Of a stretch of DNA of 64,000 nt, positions 52,140 to 60,577 are shown one piece after another. Source of the stretch: Actinomyces wuliandei (GTDB taxonomy: Bacteria > Actinomycetota > Actinomycetes > Actinomycetales > Actinomycetaceae). The stretch lies in the NCBI RefSeq assembly GCF_004010955.1, contig NZ_CP025227.1:806001-870000 (forward strand), read 5' to 3'. Numbering within the stretch: the stretch's first letter is position 1; every line of letters starts with the position of its first letter. The notes below the pieces were generated by a model. The model made no database searches and was not told the DNA's origin. It worked only from the letters and a program-made list of their open reading frames with translations. The position numbers were made by a program, and so were the translations under genes.

Positions 52140-53011
52140 GAGGCTGCCCTACCGGTGGTCTCAGCAGCGGTCCTGGCAGGAGGCTCGGCAGTGCCCTCGC
52201 CAGCGACCTCGACGGTGAAGGTGCGCACGAACTCCTCCAGGGCGGCGTCGGAGACGGGGGTGGAGCCGTCCTCGCCGTCGCCCCTCGCCCAGGCCTCCAT
52301 GCCGATGTTGCCTCGGTAGCCCGCCTCTGCCAGGGCCAGGGCGACTGCCCGGTAGCTGATCTCCCCGGTTCCGGGCTGGGCGCGGCCAGGGACGTCAGCG
52401 ACCTGGATCTCTCCCACCCAGGGCAGGGACTGGCGGCACAGCTCGATAAGGTTCCCCTCACCGATCTGGGCGTGGTAGAGGTCCAGGTTCATCCTCAGCC
52501 ACGGGGAGTCCACCGCCTGGACCAGGGTGCGGGTGTCGTGGGCCAGGGCAAAGGGGCAGCCAGGGTGGTCCACGGGCAGGTTGAGGTTCTCCAGGGTGAA
52601 GACGCGCCCCTCACGCTGCCCCAGCTCAGCCAGGCGGCGCAGGGTGTCCGCGGCACGCAGCCAGTCGGCGGGCGTGGGGTGCTCGTTGGCCACCACAGGG
52701 ATGCCGCCCTCACCCAGGCCGGTGCCGTGGACGTTGAGGACGGGGCAGGACAGCCGCTCGGCAGCCCGCAGGGAGTCCTCGGCGGTGGACAGGAGGCGGG
52801 CAGTTCCCTCCTCGGTGGTGAGGTCGCCCTCGACGTAGCCGGTCATGGAGACGACGGGCACGCCAGTGGCGGCCAAGGCGTCCAGGTCCTTGGTGGTCCA
52901 GTCCCAGATCTCCACGTCGGTCCCGTGGGCGGCGATGGCCTCGACGCGTTCCAGGAAGGGACGGTCCAGGTAGATCATCTCGGCGCAGGCGGCAAGAGTG
53001 AAAGCATTCAT
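52136..53011 (-). CDS. TIM-barrel isomerase/epimerase (hydroxypyruvate isomerase-like)
   Basis: 291 residues of AP-endonuclease-2/Hyi type: VEIWDWTTKDLDALAATGVPVVSMTGYVEGDL, PVLNVHGTGLGEGG, VFTLENLNLPVDHPGCPFALAHDTRTLVQAVDSPWLRMNLDLYHAQIGEGNL, GEIQVADVPGRAQPGTGEISYR. Metal ligands E (ENLN), D (NLDLYH) and H are visible. Its partners suggest a step in inositol or rare sugar degradation (inosose or keto-sugar isomerase). The C-terminal 40 residues are a low-complexity tail. Overlaps the next gene downstream and the IolG-like gene upstream by 4 bp. Confidence 0.82.
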   Translation of the reverse strand: MNAFTLAACAEMIYLDRPFLERVEAIAAHGTDVEIWDWTTKDLDALAATGVPVVSMTGYVEGDLTTEEGTARLLSTAEDSLRAAERLSCPVLNVHGTGLGEGGIPVVANEHPTPADWLRAADTLRRLAELGQREGRVFTLENLNLPVDHPGCPFALAHDTRTLVQAVDSPWLRMNLDLYHAQIGEGNLIELCRQSLPWVGEIQVADVPGRAQPGTGEISYRAVALALAEAGYRGNIGMEAWARGDGEDGSTPVSDAALEEFVRTFTVEVAGEGTAEPPARTAAETTGRAAS

Positions 53012-54114
53012 GCGGAGGTCTCCTCAAGCGTGACAGTGCGGTTCTGGCTGGCTGACGTGATGGCGGCGTGGGCCACGCGCAGGGAGGCCAGGCCGGCCTC
53101 GGGGCCGGGCAGTCCCCCGACGACTGCGCCCGAGGCGGCGACGTCCTCCCCGCGTACCGTGCGCACGAAGGCGTCAAGCTCGGCGACGTAGGCGGTGTGC
53201 AGCAGGTCGGTGTCCGCCCGGGAGGTGTCCCAGGCGGCACCCTGTGCCCCGAAGTAGGTCATGTCGCTGGTGCGGCCGCACCCCATGGTGACCATGCCGA
53301 CGTCTCCCAGGACCTCCCCGCGCACGTCGTAGCCGTAGGAGGCCTCGAAACAGGCCTCGGCCACGGCGGTGGCCCCGTTGTCGAAGACAATGGTGACCAC
53401 GGCGGTGTCCAGGAAGCCGTCTGCCTTGGCGTCGGGGCGGACCAGGGCGTCGGCGTGGGCGTGGACGGAGAGCACCTTGGCGCCGGGGTTGAGCCACAGG
53501 AGCGTGTCGAAGTCGTGGATGAGGGTCTCCAGGAAGATCGTCCCCCTCGGGGTGGACAACGGGTCTGCGGTGAAGGGGCCTGGGTCTCGGGTCACCGACC
53601 GCATAAGGCGTACTCGTCCGACGCGCCCGTCCTCCACGGCCTTGCGAGCGGCGACAAACCCAGGGGCGAAGCGCCGGTTGAAGCCGACCTGGAGGTGCAC
53701 GTCGGCGTCGCGGCACGCATCGATCACCGTGTGCGCGTCCTCGAGCGTCGTGGTGATCGGCTTCTCGGTGAAGACGTGCCTGCCCGCCTTCGCGGCGGTG
53801 GTGATGGCGGAGGTGTGCAGTGCCGCCGGAGTGGTGATGAGCACCGCGTCAAGGGTGTCGTCAGCCAAGGCCTCCTCTATGGTGGGCACGGCCCGGGCGC
53901 CGAGCTCCTCGGCCAGGGCCTGGGCAGCCTCGACCCTGGGGTCGACCACGGTCGTCAGGTCCGCCCCGGGGACCTCCCGGGCTAGCGCCCGAGCGTGGTG
54001 GGACCCGATGCGCCCGGCGCCCACCAGGGCGGCTCTGACTCGTGCAGAGGCGGGTGGGCCGACAGCGGGGCTGGCGGGAGAGGTGCTGACTGGGTCAGGG
54101 GTGGGTAAGGTCAT
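53008..54114 (-). CDS. iolG: Gfo/Idh/MocA oxidoreductase, inositol 2-dehydrogenase-like
   Basis: 368 residues from the ATG at 54114 with AAAGGAG upstream; the frame is open to 54171. Rossmann motif ALVGAGRIGSHHARALAREVPGADLTTVVDP, the conserved EKPI (HVFTEKPITTTLED), VGFNRRFAPGFV and the HDFDTLLWL catalytic region. NAD-dependent oxidation of myo-inositol or a similar polyol to a ketone. First gene of the operon, divergent from lacI. Confidence 0.85.
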   Translation of the reverse strand: MTLPTPDPVSTSPASPAVGPPASARVRAALVGAGRIGSHHARALAREVPGADLTTVVDPRVEAAQALAEELGARAVPTIEEALADDTLDAVLITTPAALHTSAITTAAKAGRHVFTEKPITTTLEDAHTVIDACRDADVHLQVGFNRRFAPGFVAARKAVEDGRVGRVRLMRSVTRDPGPFTADPLSTPRGTIFLETLIHDFDTLLWLNPGAKVLSVHAHADALVRPDAKADGFLDTAVVTIVFDNGATAVAEACFEASYGYDVRGEVLGDVGMVTMGCGRTSDMTYFGAQGAAWDTSRADTDLLHTAYVAELDAFVRTVRGEDVAASGAVVGGLPGPEAGLASLRVAHAAITSASQNRTVTLEETSA

Positions 54115-54185
54115 GGGCGACTCCTTTGTCTCGTGGTGCGCAGGTGCACCGTTGCCGAGGACCTGTGTCATGGCACACTAGTACG

Positions 54186-54198
54186 TGACAGATTGTCA
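54186..54198. promoter_or_regulatory. Candidate operator for the LacI regulator
   Basis: TGACAGATTGTCA is a perfect 5-bp inverted repeat with GAT spacer, 71 bp before iolG. It lies in the divergent spacer to the lacI gene, where LacI-type operators are expected. The usual central CG of LacI sites is missing. Confidence 0.5.
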
Positions 54199-54283
54199 GG
54201 ACAAGAGGAGATGTCAATGTCTGTACGAGAGCCCCCGTGGCCCTTGATGCCGCAGGGAACGCTCTGCCGATTGGGGCTGCAAC

Positions 54284-54310
54284 GTTCTAGTTGTTCTAGT
54301 CGTTCGAGTC
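54284..54310. repeat. Three tandem 9-bp repeats in the lacI leader
   Basis: GTTCTAGTT, GTTCTAGTC, GTTCGAGTC lie head to tail, 54 bp before the lacI GTG. They could be a compound binding site or a slip-prone tract changing spacing. Confidence 0.55.
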
Positions 54311-54364
54311 GGCCTTGTCGGACGGCTCCGCCCGGGGGAGGGCGGCACGTCGGGAGGAGCGGCC

Positions 54365-55408
54365 GTGGCGTCACCTACTAAGGGGCGCGGCAGCGGGTCG
54401 CGTGGGCAGGTCACCCTGGTCGATGTGGCCCGCGAGGCCAGCTGCTCCGTCTCCCTGGCCTCGATCGTCATGCGCGGGGCTCCTGGCGCCTCCGAGGTCA
54501 CGCGGGCGCGGGTCAAGGCCGTGGCCGACCGCCTGGGGTACCGCCCGGACCAGCGGGCGCGGGGCCTGCGCAGGGTTCGCTCCGGCCTTATTGGTGTCAC
54601 CTTCCGTGTTCACCACCCCTTCCACGCCGATCTTGTCGAGGGGCTCTACCGGGCGGTGGGGGACAGCGGCTACGAGCTCGTCCTGGGCGGCGTGGTCAGG
54701 GGCACGGACGACGTCGAGGCCGCTGAGCCGCTGCTGCGCGACCGCTGTGAGGCGCTGGTCATGGTGGGACCCACTGTGCGCCCTGCCCGCCTGGAGTCCC
54801 TGGCCGCCGAGATCCCGGTCGTCGCGGTCGCCCGCCCCCTGCGGGTCGAGGGGGTTGACGTCGTCCGCATTGATGACGGCGGGGGCATCGCGATGGCTGT
54901 TGAGCATCTCCGCGAGCTCGGTCATCGTCGTATCACCCATATCGACGGCGCCGGTGCCCCGAGCTCGGTCGAGCGGGTCGCAGGCTACCTGTCAGCCATG
55001 GATGCTCACGGGCTGGCGGGGCAGGCCTCGGTGGTCCGTGGCGGGACGGAGGAGGCTGACGGGGTGCGAGCCGCGGCTCACGTGCTGGAGGCACAGGAGA
55101 GGCCGACGGCCCTGACCGTGTTCAACGACCGGTGTGCCACGGGTGTGGTCAACCGTCTCATCCAGGCTGGTGTGGATGTGCCCGGTGAGATGAGTGTCGT
55201 CGGTTTTGACGACTCCGGGCAGGCCGTGACCGCTCTTGTCCCCCTCACGACTGTGGCTCAGGACACTCGTCTGATGGCGCGGACTGCGTTTGAGCGGGCC
55301 GTGGCCCGGGCGGGCAGGCGGTACCTACCGGGGGAGCAGGTCCTGGTGCCGCGCCTGGTACCGCGTGACTCCTCCGGTCCCGTGCCTCCTGAAGCGGCTG
55401 GCCGCTGA
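54365..55408 (+). CDS. LacI-family transcriptional regulator of the inositol/sugar operon
   Basis: 347 residues; GTG at 54365 with GGGAGGAGC upstream. HTH VTLVDVAREASCSVSLASIVMRGAPGASEVTRARVKAVADRLGYRPDQRARGLRR, then a periplasmic-binding-like sensor (GLIGVTFRVHHPFHADLVEGLYRAVGDSGYELVLGG ... RPTALTVFNDRCATGVVNRLIQAGVDVPGEMSVVGFDDS). The recognition helix differs from common LacI (ASCSVSLASIVMRG). Divergent from iolG, so it most likely represses that operon until an inositol-type inducer binds. Confidence 0.88.
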   Translation: MASPTKGRGSGSRGQVTLVDVAREASCSVSLASIVMRGAPGASEVTRARVKAVADRLGYRPDQRARGLRRVRSGLIGVTFRVHHPFHADLVEGLYRAVGDSGYELVLGGVVRGTDDVEAAEPLLRDRCEALVMVGPTVRPARLESLAAEIPVVAVARPLRVEGVDVVRIDDGGGIAMAVEHLRELGHRRITHIDGAGAPSSVERVAGYLSAMDAHGLAGQASVVRGGTEEADGVRAAAHVLEAQERPTALTVFNDRCATGVVNRLIQAGVDVPGEMSVVGFDDSGQAVTALVPLTTVAQDTRLMARTAFERAVARAGRRYLPGEQVLVPRLVPRDSSGPVPPEAAGR

Positions 55409-55469
55409 CGCGCCAGCCCGTGTCAGACCGCTGGGTCCGCGACTGTCCCGCCAGGTGCGCCTGCGGCAC

Positions 55470-56150
55470 TCAGCGGTGCCGCCAGGTCTCGACCCTCCAT
55501 CGGGCGTCGCCGGAGCGTTCCCGCCACGTGCCCGGAGGGTCGGAGCGTGCCGGGTCGAGCCTCCACTCCTCGGTGCTGATCCCTGGTGCCCGCACCAAGG
55601 AGCTCTCCGGCAGCCCTCGCTGCCGGGCACGGCTGCGTGCGTCCAGGTCCAGCACGCTGACCACCAGGACGTCGGGCAGCCCGGTGCCCATCGCCTGCTC
55701 GTAGACGCTGCCACCGCCGATGACCCACAGGCGGGGCAGGTCCCGGGCACGCCCTTCGCGCGGGTCGGGGGCGGCCAGCACCCCGGCGGCCGCGGCGGCC
55801 AGGCCTGAGCGCAGGCTCGGGGCTGGCCGCGCGCCCTCAGCCTGCCAGGAGGGGCTGCTGGTGAGCACCACGTTACGCCGCCCGGCCAGGGGGCCGGGCA
55901 GGGACTCCCACGTCCTGCGCCCCATGACGACGCCGCAGCCCAGGGTGGCAGCCCTGAAGTGCCGGAAGTCCGCCGGCACCCGCCACAGCATGCCCCCACC
56001 TGCCCCCAGCAGGCCGGTGATGTCCTGCGCCCAGATCATGCCCAGGCTGCCGGTCCCTGCCCGGGAGGCGGAGGGTGACGAGTAAGGGGGTAGTCCTGCC
56101 ACGGGGTTGTCCTCCTCCTGCTGTACCCAGGCGTCCTGGCTGTCGCTCAC
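55470..56150 (-). CDS. folA: Dihydrofolate reductase
   Basis: 226 residues. After a 36-residue extension come [62 protein letters not shown] and [14 protein letters not shown], the substrate and NADPH sites. It regenerates tetrahydrofolate. ATG 56150 overlaps the thyA stop by 4 bp. DHFR here is longer than the usual 160-180 residues because of the leader and an expanded C-terminal part. It is the target of trimethoprim-type inhibitors. Confidence 0.9.
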   Translation of the reverse strand: MSDSQDAWVQQEEDNPVAGLPPYSSPSASRAGTGSLGMIWAQDITGLLGAGGGMLWRVPADFRHFRAATLGCGVVMGRRTWESLPGPLAGRRNVVLTSSPSWQAEGARPAPSLRSGLAAAAAGVLAAPDPREGRARDLPRLWVIGGGSVYEQAMGTGLPDVLVVSVLDLDARSRARQRGLPESSLVRAPGISTEEWRLDPARSDPPGTWRERSGDARWRVETWRHR

Positions 56151-57007
56151 ACGGCGACAGGGGCCTTGATAGCGGGGTGGTGGCGGTATCCGTGGGAGGC
56201 GTCAATGTCGTCCATCGTGTAGGAGTCGATGGAGGCGGCGCGTTCCAGGCGCAGCACGGGGAAGGGAAAGGCCTGGGGAACCCGGGACAGCTGCTCACGC
56301 ACCTGGTCTACGTGGTTGTCATAGATGTGGCAGTCCCCGCCGGTCCAGACCAGCTCCCCGGGCTCCAGGTCTGCCTGCTGCGCCAGCATGTGGGTCAGCA
56401 GGGCGTAGGAGGCGATGTTGAAGGGGACGCCCAGGAACAGGTCGGCGCTGCGCTGGTAGACTTGGAGGCTTAGCCGACCCTCGGTGACATAGCACTGGAA
56501 GAAGGCGTGGCAGGGGTGCAGGGCCATGGCGTCGAGCTCGGAGACGTTCCAGGCGGTGACGACCATACGCCGGGAGTCGGGGTCGGTGCGCAGGGTGGTG
56601 ATCAGCTGGCTGATCTGGTCAATGGCCCCGCCGTCACGGGTGGGCCAGGAGCGCCACTGGACCCCGTAGACAGGACCCAGCTCGCCGTCGTCACCGGCCC
56701 ACTCGTCCCAGATGTGGATGCCCCGCTCCTGGAGCCAGTCTACGTTGCTGTGCCCCCGCAGGAACCAGAGCAGCTCGCCCTTGACGGCCTTCATGGCCAC
56801 AAACTTTGTCGTGAGGCGAGGGAACCCGTCTGCCAGGTGGTAGCGCAGCTGGCGGGCGAACAGGGACCGGGTACCCGTCCCTGTCCGGTCCCGCTTGGCG
56901 GTGCCGTGAGAGAGGACCTCAGCCAGGAGGTTCTCGTAGGCGGCGTCGGCCTGTGCTGGTGGGTGGAGCCCCAGCGCAGCCAGCGCCGGGTGACGCTCAG
57001 TCCTCAT
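56147..57007 (-). CDS. thyA: Thymidylate synthase
   Basis: 286 residues from the ATG at 57007. [73 protein letters not shown], the catalytic cysteine in [13 protein letters not shown], and [20 protein letters not shown] are all typical. It makes dTMP from dUMP and yields dihydrofolate, which the overlapping folA product reduces. The start lies inside the end of the OsmC gene (11-base overlap), so three genes form one coupled operon. Confidence 0.95.
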   Translation of the reverse strand: MRTERHPALAALGLHPPAQADAAYENLLAEVLSHGTAKRDRTGTGTRSLFARQLRYHLADGFPRLTTKFVAMKAVKGELLWFLRGHSNVDWLQERGIHIWDEWAGDDGELGPVYGVQWRSWPTRDGGAIDQISQLITTLRTDPDSRRMVVTAWNVSELDAMALHPCHAFFQCYVTEGRLSLQVYQRSADLFLGVPFNIASYALLTHMLAQQADLEPGELVWTGGDCHIYDNHVDQVREQLSRVPQAFPFPVLRLERAASIDSYTMDDIDASHGYRHHPAIKAPVAV

Positions 57008-57440
57008 CCGGGTCGACGATGTCCAGGGAGACCGTGGCTCCCCTCTCGATCGTGTGGCCGACGGTGCAGGACCGCTCGATCGCACCCTCCACCCTGTGGG
57101 CCAGGAGCTGACGCTTCTCAGGGTCCAGGGCGGACAGGTCGGTGACGATCTCTACCTGGAGGGACTCGTAGCGCTCCTCCTCCTCGTTCTTGACCGAGGA
57201 GCACCCGACGGTCGCGGCGAAGTCGTCTCCGAGGGCTTTGGCGAGGCGGTGGTCTGCCGACAGCGTGTTGCAGGTTGCCAGGGCTATCTTCAGCAGCTCC
57301 CCGGGGGAGAACTCACCTGACCCCATTCCTACCCTGACCTCGGCCCCGTTGGCGTTGCGCCCAATGTACTGGCGGGTCCCTACCCGCTCAGCCCAGACGG
57401 CAGACGGGGGGGAGGGCGTAGTAGCACTGTGCTCGCTCAT
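56997..57440 (-). CDS. OsmC/Ohr-family protein
   Basis: 147 residues. [54 protein letters not shown] and [51 protein letters not shown]. The two redox cysteines ([14 protein letters not shown]) are present, consistent with a thiol-dependent (hydro)peroxidase of OsmC type. First gene of the osmC-thyA-folA operon. Confidence 0.88.
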   Translation of the reverse strand: MSEHSATTPSPPSAVWAERVGTRQYIGRNANGAEVRVGMGSGEFSPGELLKIALATCNTLSADHRLAKALGDDFAATVGCSSVKNEEEERYESLQVEIVTDLSALDPEKRQLLAHRVEGAIERSCTVGHTIERGATVSLDIVDPDED

Positions 57441-57568
57441 GCGGTGATGGTGCCACGTGCGGCTGGACAGGTTCTATGCCACGGCGCGTGGTGCGCGCAC
57501 AGCAGAACAGAGGGTGGGAGGAAACGTCTACGCCCTCGCCGCCTGCCGGATCTGCCTCCGGGCTAGCC

Positions 57569-57607
57569 GTCAGCGGCCCGGCACACGCTGGTGCCCGGGC
57601 CGCTGAC
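57569..57607. terminator. Terminator between DUF2505 and the osmC operon
   Basis: GTCAGCGGCCCGG (57569-57581) and CCGGGCCGCTGAC (57595-57607) pair perfectly; the intervening CAC/GTG extends the stem with a bulge. It lies 41 bp beyond the DUF2505 stop. Confidence 0.75.
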
Positions 57608-57647
57608 ACGGTGGCAAACGGTGGCAGGCGGTGGGGTCAGGGGGGTG

Positions 57648-58154
57648 TCAGTGCTGCGCGAGCCAGGCTGCGGCGCGCCTCTCCTCGTCCTCCACGACTC
57701 GGCTCACTCGGGAGGCGGCCCTCTCCTCAATGCTCTTGCCGACCAGCGGTACCGTGACCTCGACGTCAACGTCAACTGTGACGGTGGTGGCGTCTCCGGC
57801 CGGTGCCATGGTGGCCGTGGCCGCCACCTTCACCGGTGCTCCCTTGACGTCAATGTCATAACTGCCCGTCCGGGTGCCGTCTGGTGCAGCCTCCCCCCAC
57901 GTCTCGGAGACTGCGAAGCTGACCCCGGAACGGACAAACCGTGCCGCAGCAGCAGGTAGCCGCGAGGGCGGCACGGTGCCGGTGATCGTGGTGACGAAGC
58001 CGTGGTCACTGCCCTGGTCGTCCGGCGTGACCGTGGCGGAGGCGTCGTCAAGATCGAGTCGTTCCACACGAAGGTTCTGGTAGCCGGGGTCAGCAAGCAT
58101 CTGGGCGGCTCGGGCGGGAGAGGTGGGGTAGGTGATGGTGATCGTCTTCCTCAT
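57648..58154 (-). CDS. DUF2505 family protein
   Basis: 168 residues from the ATG at 58154: MRKTITITYPTSPARAAQMLADPGYQNLRVERLDLDDASATV..., GFVTTITGTVPPSRLPAAAARFVRSGVSFAVSETWGEAAPDGTRTGSYDIDVKGAPVKVAATATMAPAGDATTVTVDVDVEVTVPLVGKSIEERAASRV. START/SRPBCC-like fold of the DUF2505 type, common and uncharacterised in actinobacteria; ligand unknown. No membrane helix. Confidence 0.85.
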   Translation of the reverse strand: MRKTITITYPTSPARAAQMLADPGYQNLRVERLDLDDASATVTPDDQGSDHGFVTTITGTVPPSRLPAAAARFVRSGVSFAVSETWGEAAPDGTRTGSYDIDVKGAPVKVAATATMAPAGDATTVTVDVDVEVTVPLVGKSIEERAASRVSRVVEDEERRAAAWLAQH

Positions 58155-58425
58155 GCGAGGATCTTGCCATGCCAGCTGCTGAGTGTGTCGATGTTTCACT
58201 GGAGATCTTCATCTAGTTTTCGTGACTTCCTCAGGGGGCTGCCCGGGTGGTTGACGGCGGGGTGCGAGGCTCCAGGCTGTCCTGCCGGCCCGGGTGCCGG
58301 GGCCGGGGCGCTGGTGGGACCGGCACGGCGTACGGAGGCCTGTGGAAGTACGCGAGTCGGAGCCGGGTCCTCATGCCCGCCTGGGCGGTAGTGCCTAGGC
58401 GGACGCATGCCGATATCCTGAGGGG

Positions 58426-59889
58426 GTGCCGACCTTTCTCCCCGCAGCCCTGCGTGACGTCGCGGACCTGTCCGACGCCGACCTGGACTGGATCCACCAG
58501 CTAGTTGCCGACTGGCAGGTCGTTGCGGACCTGTCCACCTGTGACCTGGTGCTGTGGGTGCGTACGCGCACTGGTCCCTTTGTCGCTGCGGGACACACCC
58601 GTCCCTCCGGGGGCGCCACCGTCCATCTTGAGGACGTGATCGGTCGGCGTATGCCTGCCTCTCGTGAGGTGATGGCAGAGCGTGCCCTGACCACCGGGGA
58701 GGTCCAGGTTGCTACCGAGCCCTACTGGACCGGGACGGCTGCGGTCCAGGAGGAGTATGTCCCTGTAGTTCGCGCGGGCAGTCCCGTCGCGGTTGTCACC
58801 CGCGAGACGTCGGTGGGGGTGATCCGGGGCGGTCGTATCGTGGACCGGGAGATGGAGCAGCTGGCCGATCTCCTGTGCCAGATGGTGGCAGAGGGGACTT
58901 TTCCGCTCACCGGCGCCGGCACGACTATCCGTCACGGTACCCCACGCGTGGCTGATGGTGTGGTCCACCTGGGCGAGGACGGTACGGTGCTCTACGCCAG
59001 TCCCAACGGACGCTCCTGCTTCTACCGTCTCGGTATCAAGGGAGACCTGGGAGGAGTGCTGCTGGCGGCGGCGGTCACGTCCATCATCCCGGCGCGGACG
59101 CAGGTCGACGAGACGCTTGCGGTAGTACTCATGGGACGCCAGGCGTGGCTCACGGAGGTAGAGGCTGGTGGTGTCTTCCTGTCACTGCGCTCTATCCCGC
59201 TGACCCTGCAGGGCAGGAGGGCCGGGGCCGTCCTCCTGGTCCGCGACATCACCGAGGTGCGGCGTCGCGAGCAGGCCCTTCTCAGCAAGGACGCGACAAT
59301 CCGCGAGGTGCACCACCGGGTCAAGAACAACCTTCAGACGGTGTCCGCGCTGCTGCGCATGCAGGCGAGACGGGCCTCTAACGAGGAGACGCGCCACGCC
59401 CTGTCTGAGGCGGAGAGGCGCGTGACGACTATCGCCACTGTTCATGACGCCCTGAGCCACAGCGCCGACGAGCACCTGGAGCTGGACGAGATCCTCTCCT
59501 CGATTCTGCGGATGGCCGCTGCGGTCGCTAGCCCTACCAGCAGGGTCGAGACCCGCGTCCAGGGGTCCTTCGGCTCTGTGGGAGCCAGTGCGGCCCAGGC
59601 TCTGGCGACCGTGCTCGCCGAGCTGGTGACCAACGCGGTCGAGCACGGTCTTGAGGGCAGGGATGGGGAGGTTTGTGTCCGCGCCGAGCGCGACGGGGAC
59701 ACGCTGGAGGTTCACGTGACGGACAACGGGGTCGGGCTGCAGCCTGGTGCCCTTATGACTGGACTGGGGACCCGCATCGTCACCACCCTGGTACGGGGCG
59801 AACTACGCGGATCCATCGAGTGGCTGCCCGCTGCGAAGGGCCGAGGTACGGCGGTGGTCATCAGGGCGAGGCTGAGCAGCGGGTCCTAG
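58426..59889 (+). CDS. pdtaS: Sensor histidine kinase PdtaS (HisKA_2 type)
   Basis: 487 residues, no membrane helix. N-terminal GAF-like sensor domain (PTFLPAALRDVADLSDADLDWIHQLVADWQVVADLSTCDLVLWV), then a PAS domain (VVHLGEDGTVLYASPNGRSCFYRLGI), the phospho-acceptor helix REVHHRVKNNLQTVSALLRMQARR and the ATPase motifs LAELVTNAVEHG and VTDNGVGL, GLGTRIVTTLV. PdtaS phosphorylates an ANTAR regulator (PdtaR), which is not in the window. The GTG at 58426 has no good SD, and TATCCT at 58413-58418 is 8 bases before it, so the message is probably leaderless. Confidence 0.9.
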   Translation: MPTFLPAALRDVADLSDADLDWIHQLVADWQVVADLSTCDLVLWVRTRTGPFVAAGHTRPSGGATVHLEDVIGRRMPASREVMAERALTTGEVQVATEPYWTGTAAVQEEYVPVVRAGSPVAVVTRETSVGVIRGGRIVDREMEQLADLLCQMVAEGTFPLTGAGTTIRHGTPRVADGVVHLGEDGTVLYASPNGRSCFYRLGIKGDLGGVLLAAAVTSIIPARTQVDETLAVVLMGRQAWLTEVEAGGVFLSLRSIPLTLQGRRAGAVLLVRDITEVRRREQALLSKDATIREVHHRVKNNLQTVSALLRMQARRASNEETRHALSEAERRVTTIATVHDALSHSADEHLELDEILSSILRMAAAVASPTSRVETRVQGSFGSVGASAAQALATVLAELVTNAVEHGLEGRDGEVCVRAERDGDTLEVHVTDNGVGLQPGALMTGLGTRIVTTLVRGELRGSIEWLPAAKGRGTAVVIRARLSSGS

Positions 59890-59950
59890 CTCCCGCGTCC
59901 AGTCCCCCTGACCTACCTTGAGCCTCAGGCCGGGGGAATGAGCGAAGGGG

Positions 59951-59979
59951 GAGGCGGGAGCCTCTTGGGAGGCTGCCTC
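59951..59979. terminator. Weak hairpin between pdtaS and whiB1
   Basis: GAGGC...GCCTC arms with a bulge, overlapping the whiB1 stop. It could terminate both convergent genes. Confidence 0.35.
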
Positions 59980-60226
59980 AGGACGAGCGGCGCGCGCGCG
60001 CGGCCCTCCGCTTGAGGGAACGGCGCTCGTCCTCGCTCATCCCGCCCCAGACACCTGCGTCCTGACCGTTTTCCAGCGCCCACTTCAGACAGGTGTCCAC
60101 GACCTCGCAGCGGGCGCACACCTCCTTGGCTCGTGCGATCTGAGCAATGGCTGGACCTGTGTTGCCGACAGGAAAGAAGAGCTCGGGGTCGACGGTAAGA
60201 CATGCAGCCTGGCTTCGCCAGTCCAT
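59978..60226 (-). CDS. whiB1: WhiB1-type iron-sulfur transcription factor
   Basis: 82 residues. Cysteines at positions 9, 37, 40 and 46 bind a [4Fe-4S] cluster; the GVWGG turn (58-62) and a C-terminal arginine-rich DNA-binding tail (RRSLKRRAARARR) follow. Cysteine spacing equals WhiB1 of mycobacteria, and adjacency to pdtaS is the same conserved pair. WhiB1 binds sigma-A and is sensitive to nitric oxide. RBS AAGGGGG. Confidence 0.93.
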   Translation of the reverse strand: MDWRSQAACLTVDPELFFPVGNTGPAIAQIARAKEVCARCEVVDTCLKWALENGQDAGVWGGMSEDERRSLKRRAARARRSS

Positions 60227-60577
60227 GAGTGCCCCCTTACAAGGTCTCTTGCCAACGGTCCATGGTCTCCTCGTCAGCTCCTGGCCCTGCTAGTCCGTGA
60301 TATAGCCCAGACATAACCCACGACGCTGGTCGGAGGGACGGTCTCCACGTCCGCCCACTACCTTCACACGTGGTCAGGCAACGAGCAAGAGCCCAGTGGT
60401 GAGACCTGTGCCGAGACAGTGTTGTGATCCTCACAGGTGATGTTTCGTACGCTCACGGATGCTGTGGTTGTGAGCGACTCCTGGGGCGTGCGGATCACTG
60501 CCAGGAGACCGGGGCACTGCGTGGGGTCGTGCTCCGCCGGGCTGTGTGCAACGACCTGCCCCAGCGGGTACGGTCGG
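60227..60577. promoter_or_regulatory. whiB1 upstream region
   Basis: 351 bp. A TATATC box near 60301-60306 on the minus strand is about 75 bp from the whiB1 ATG and could be its -10 element. No gene, repeat or RNA element found. Confidence 0.35.
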
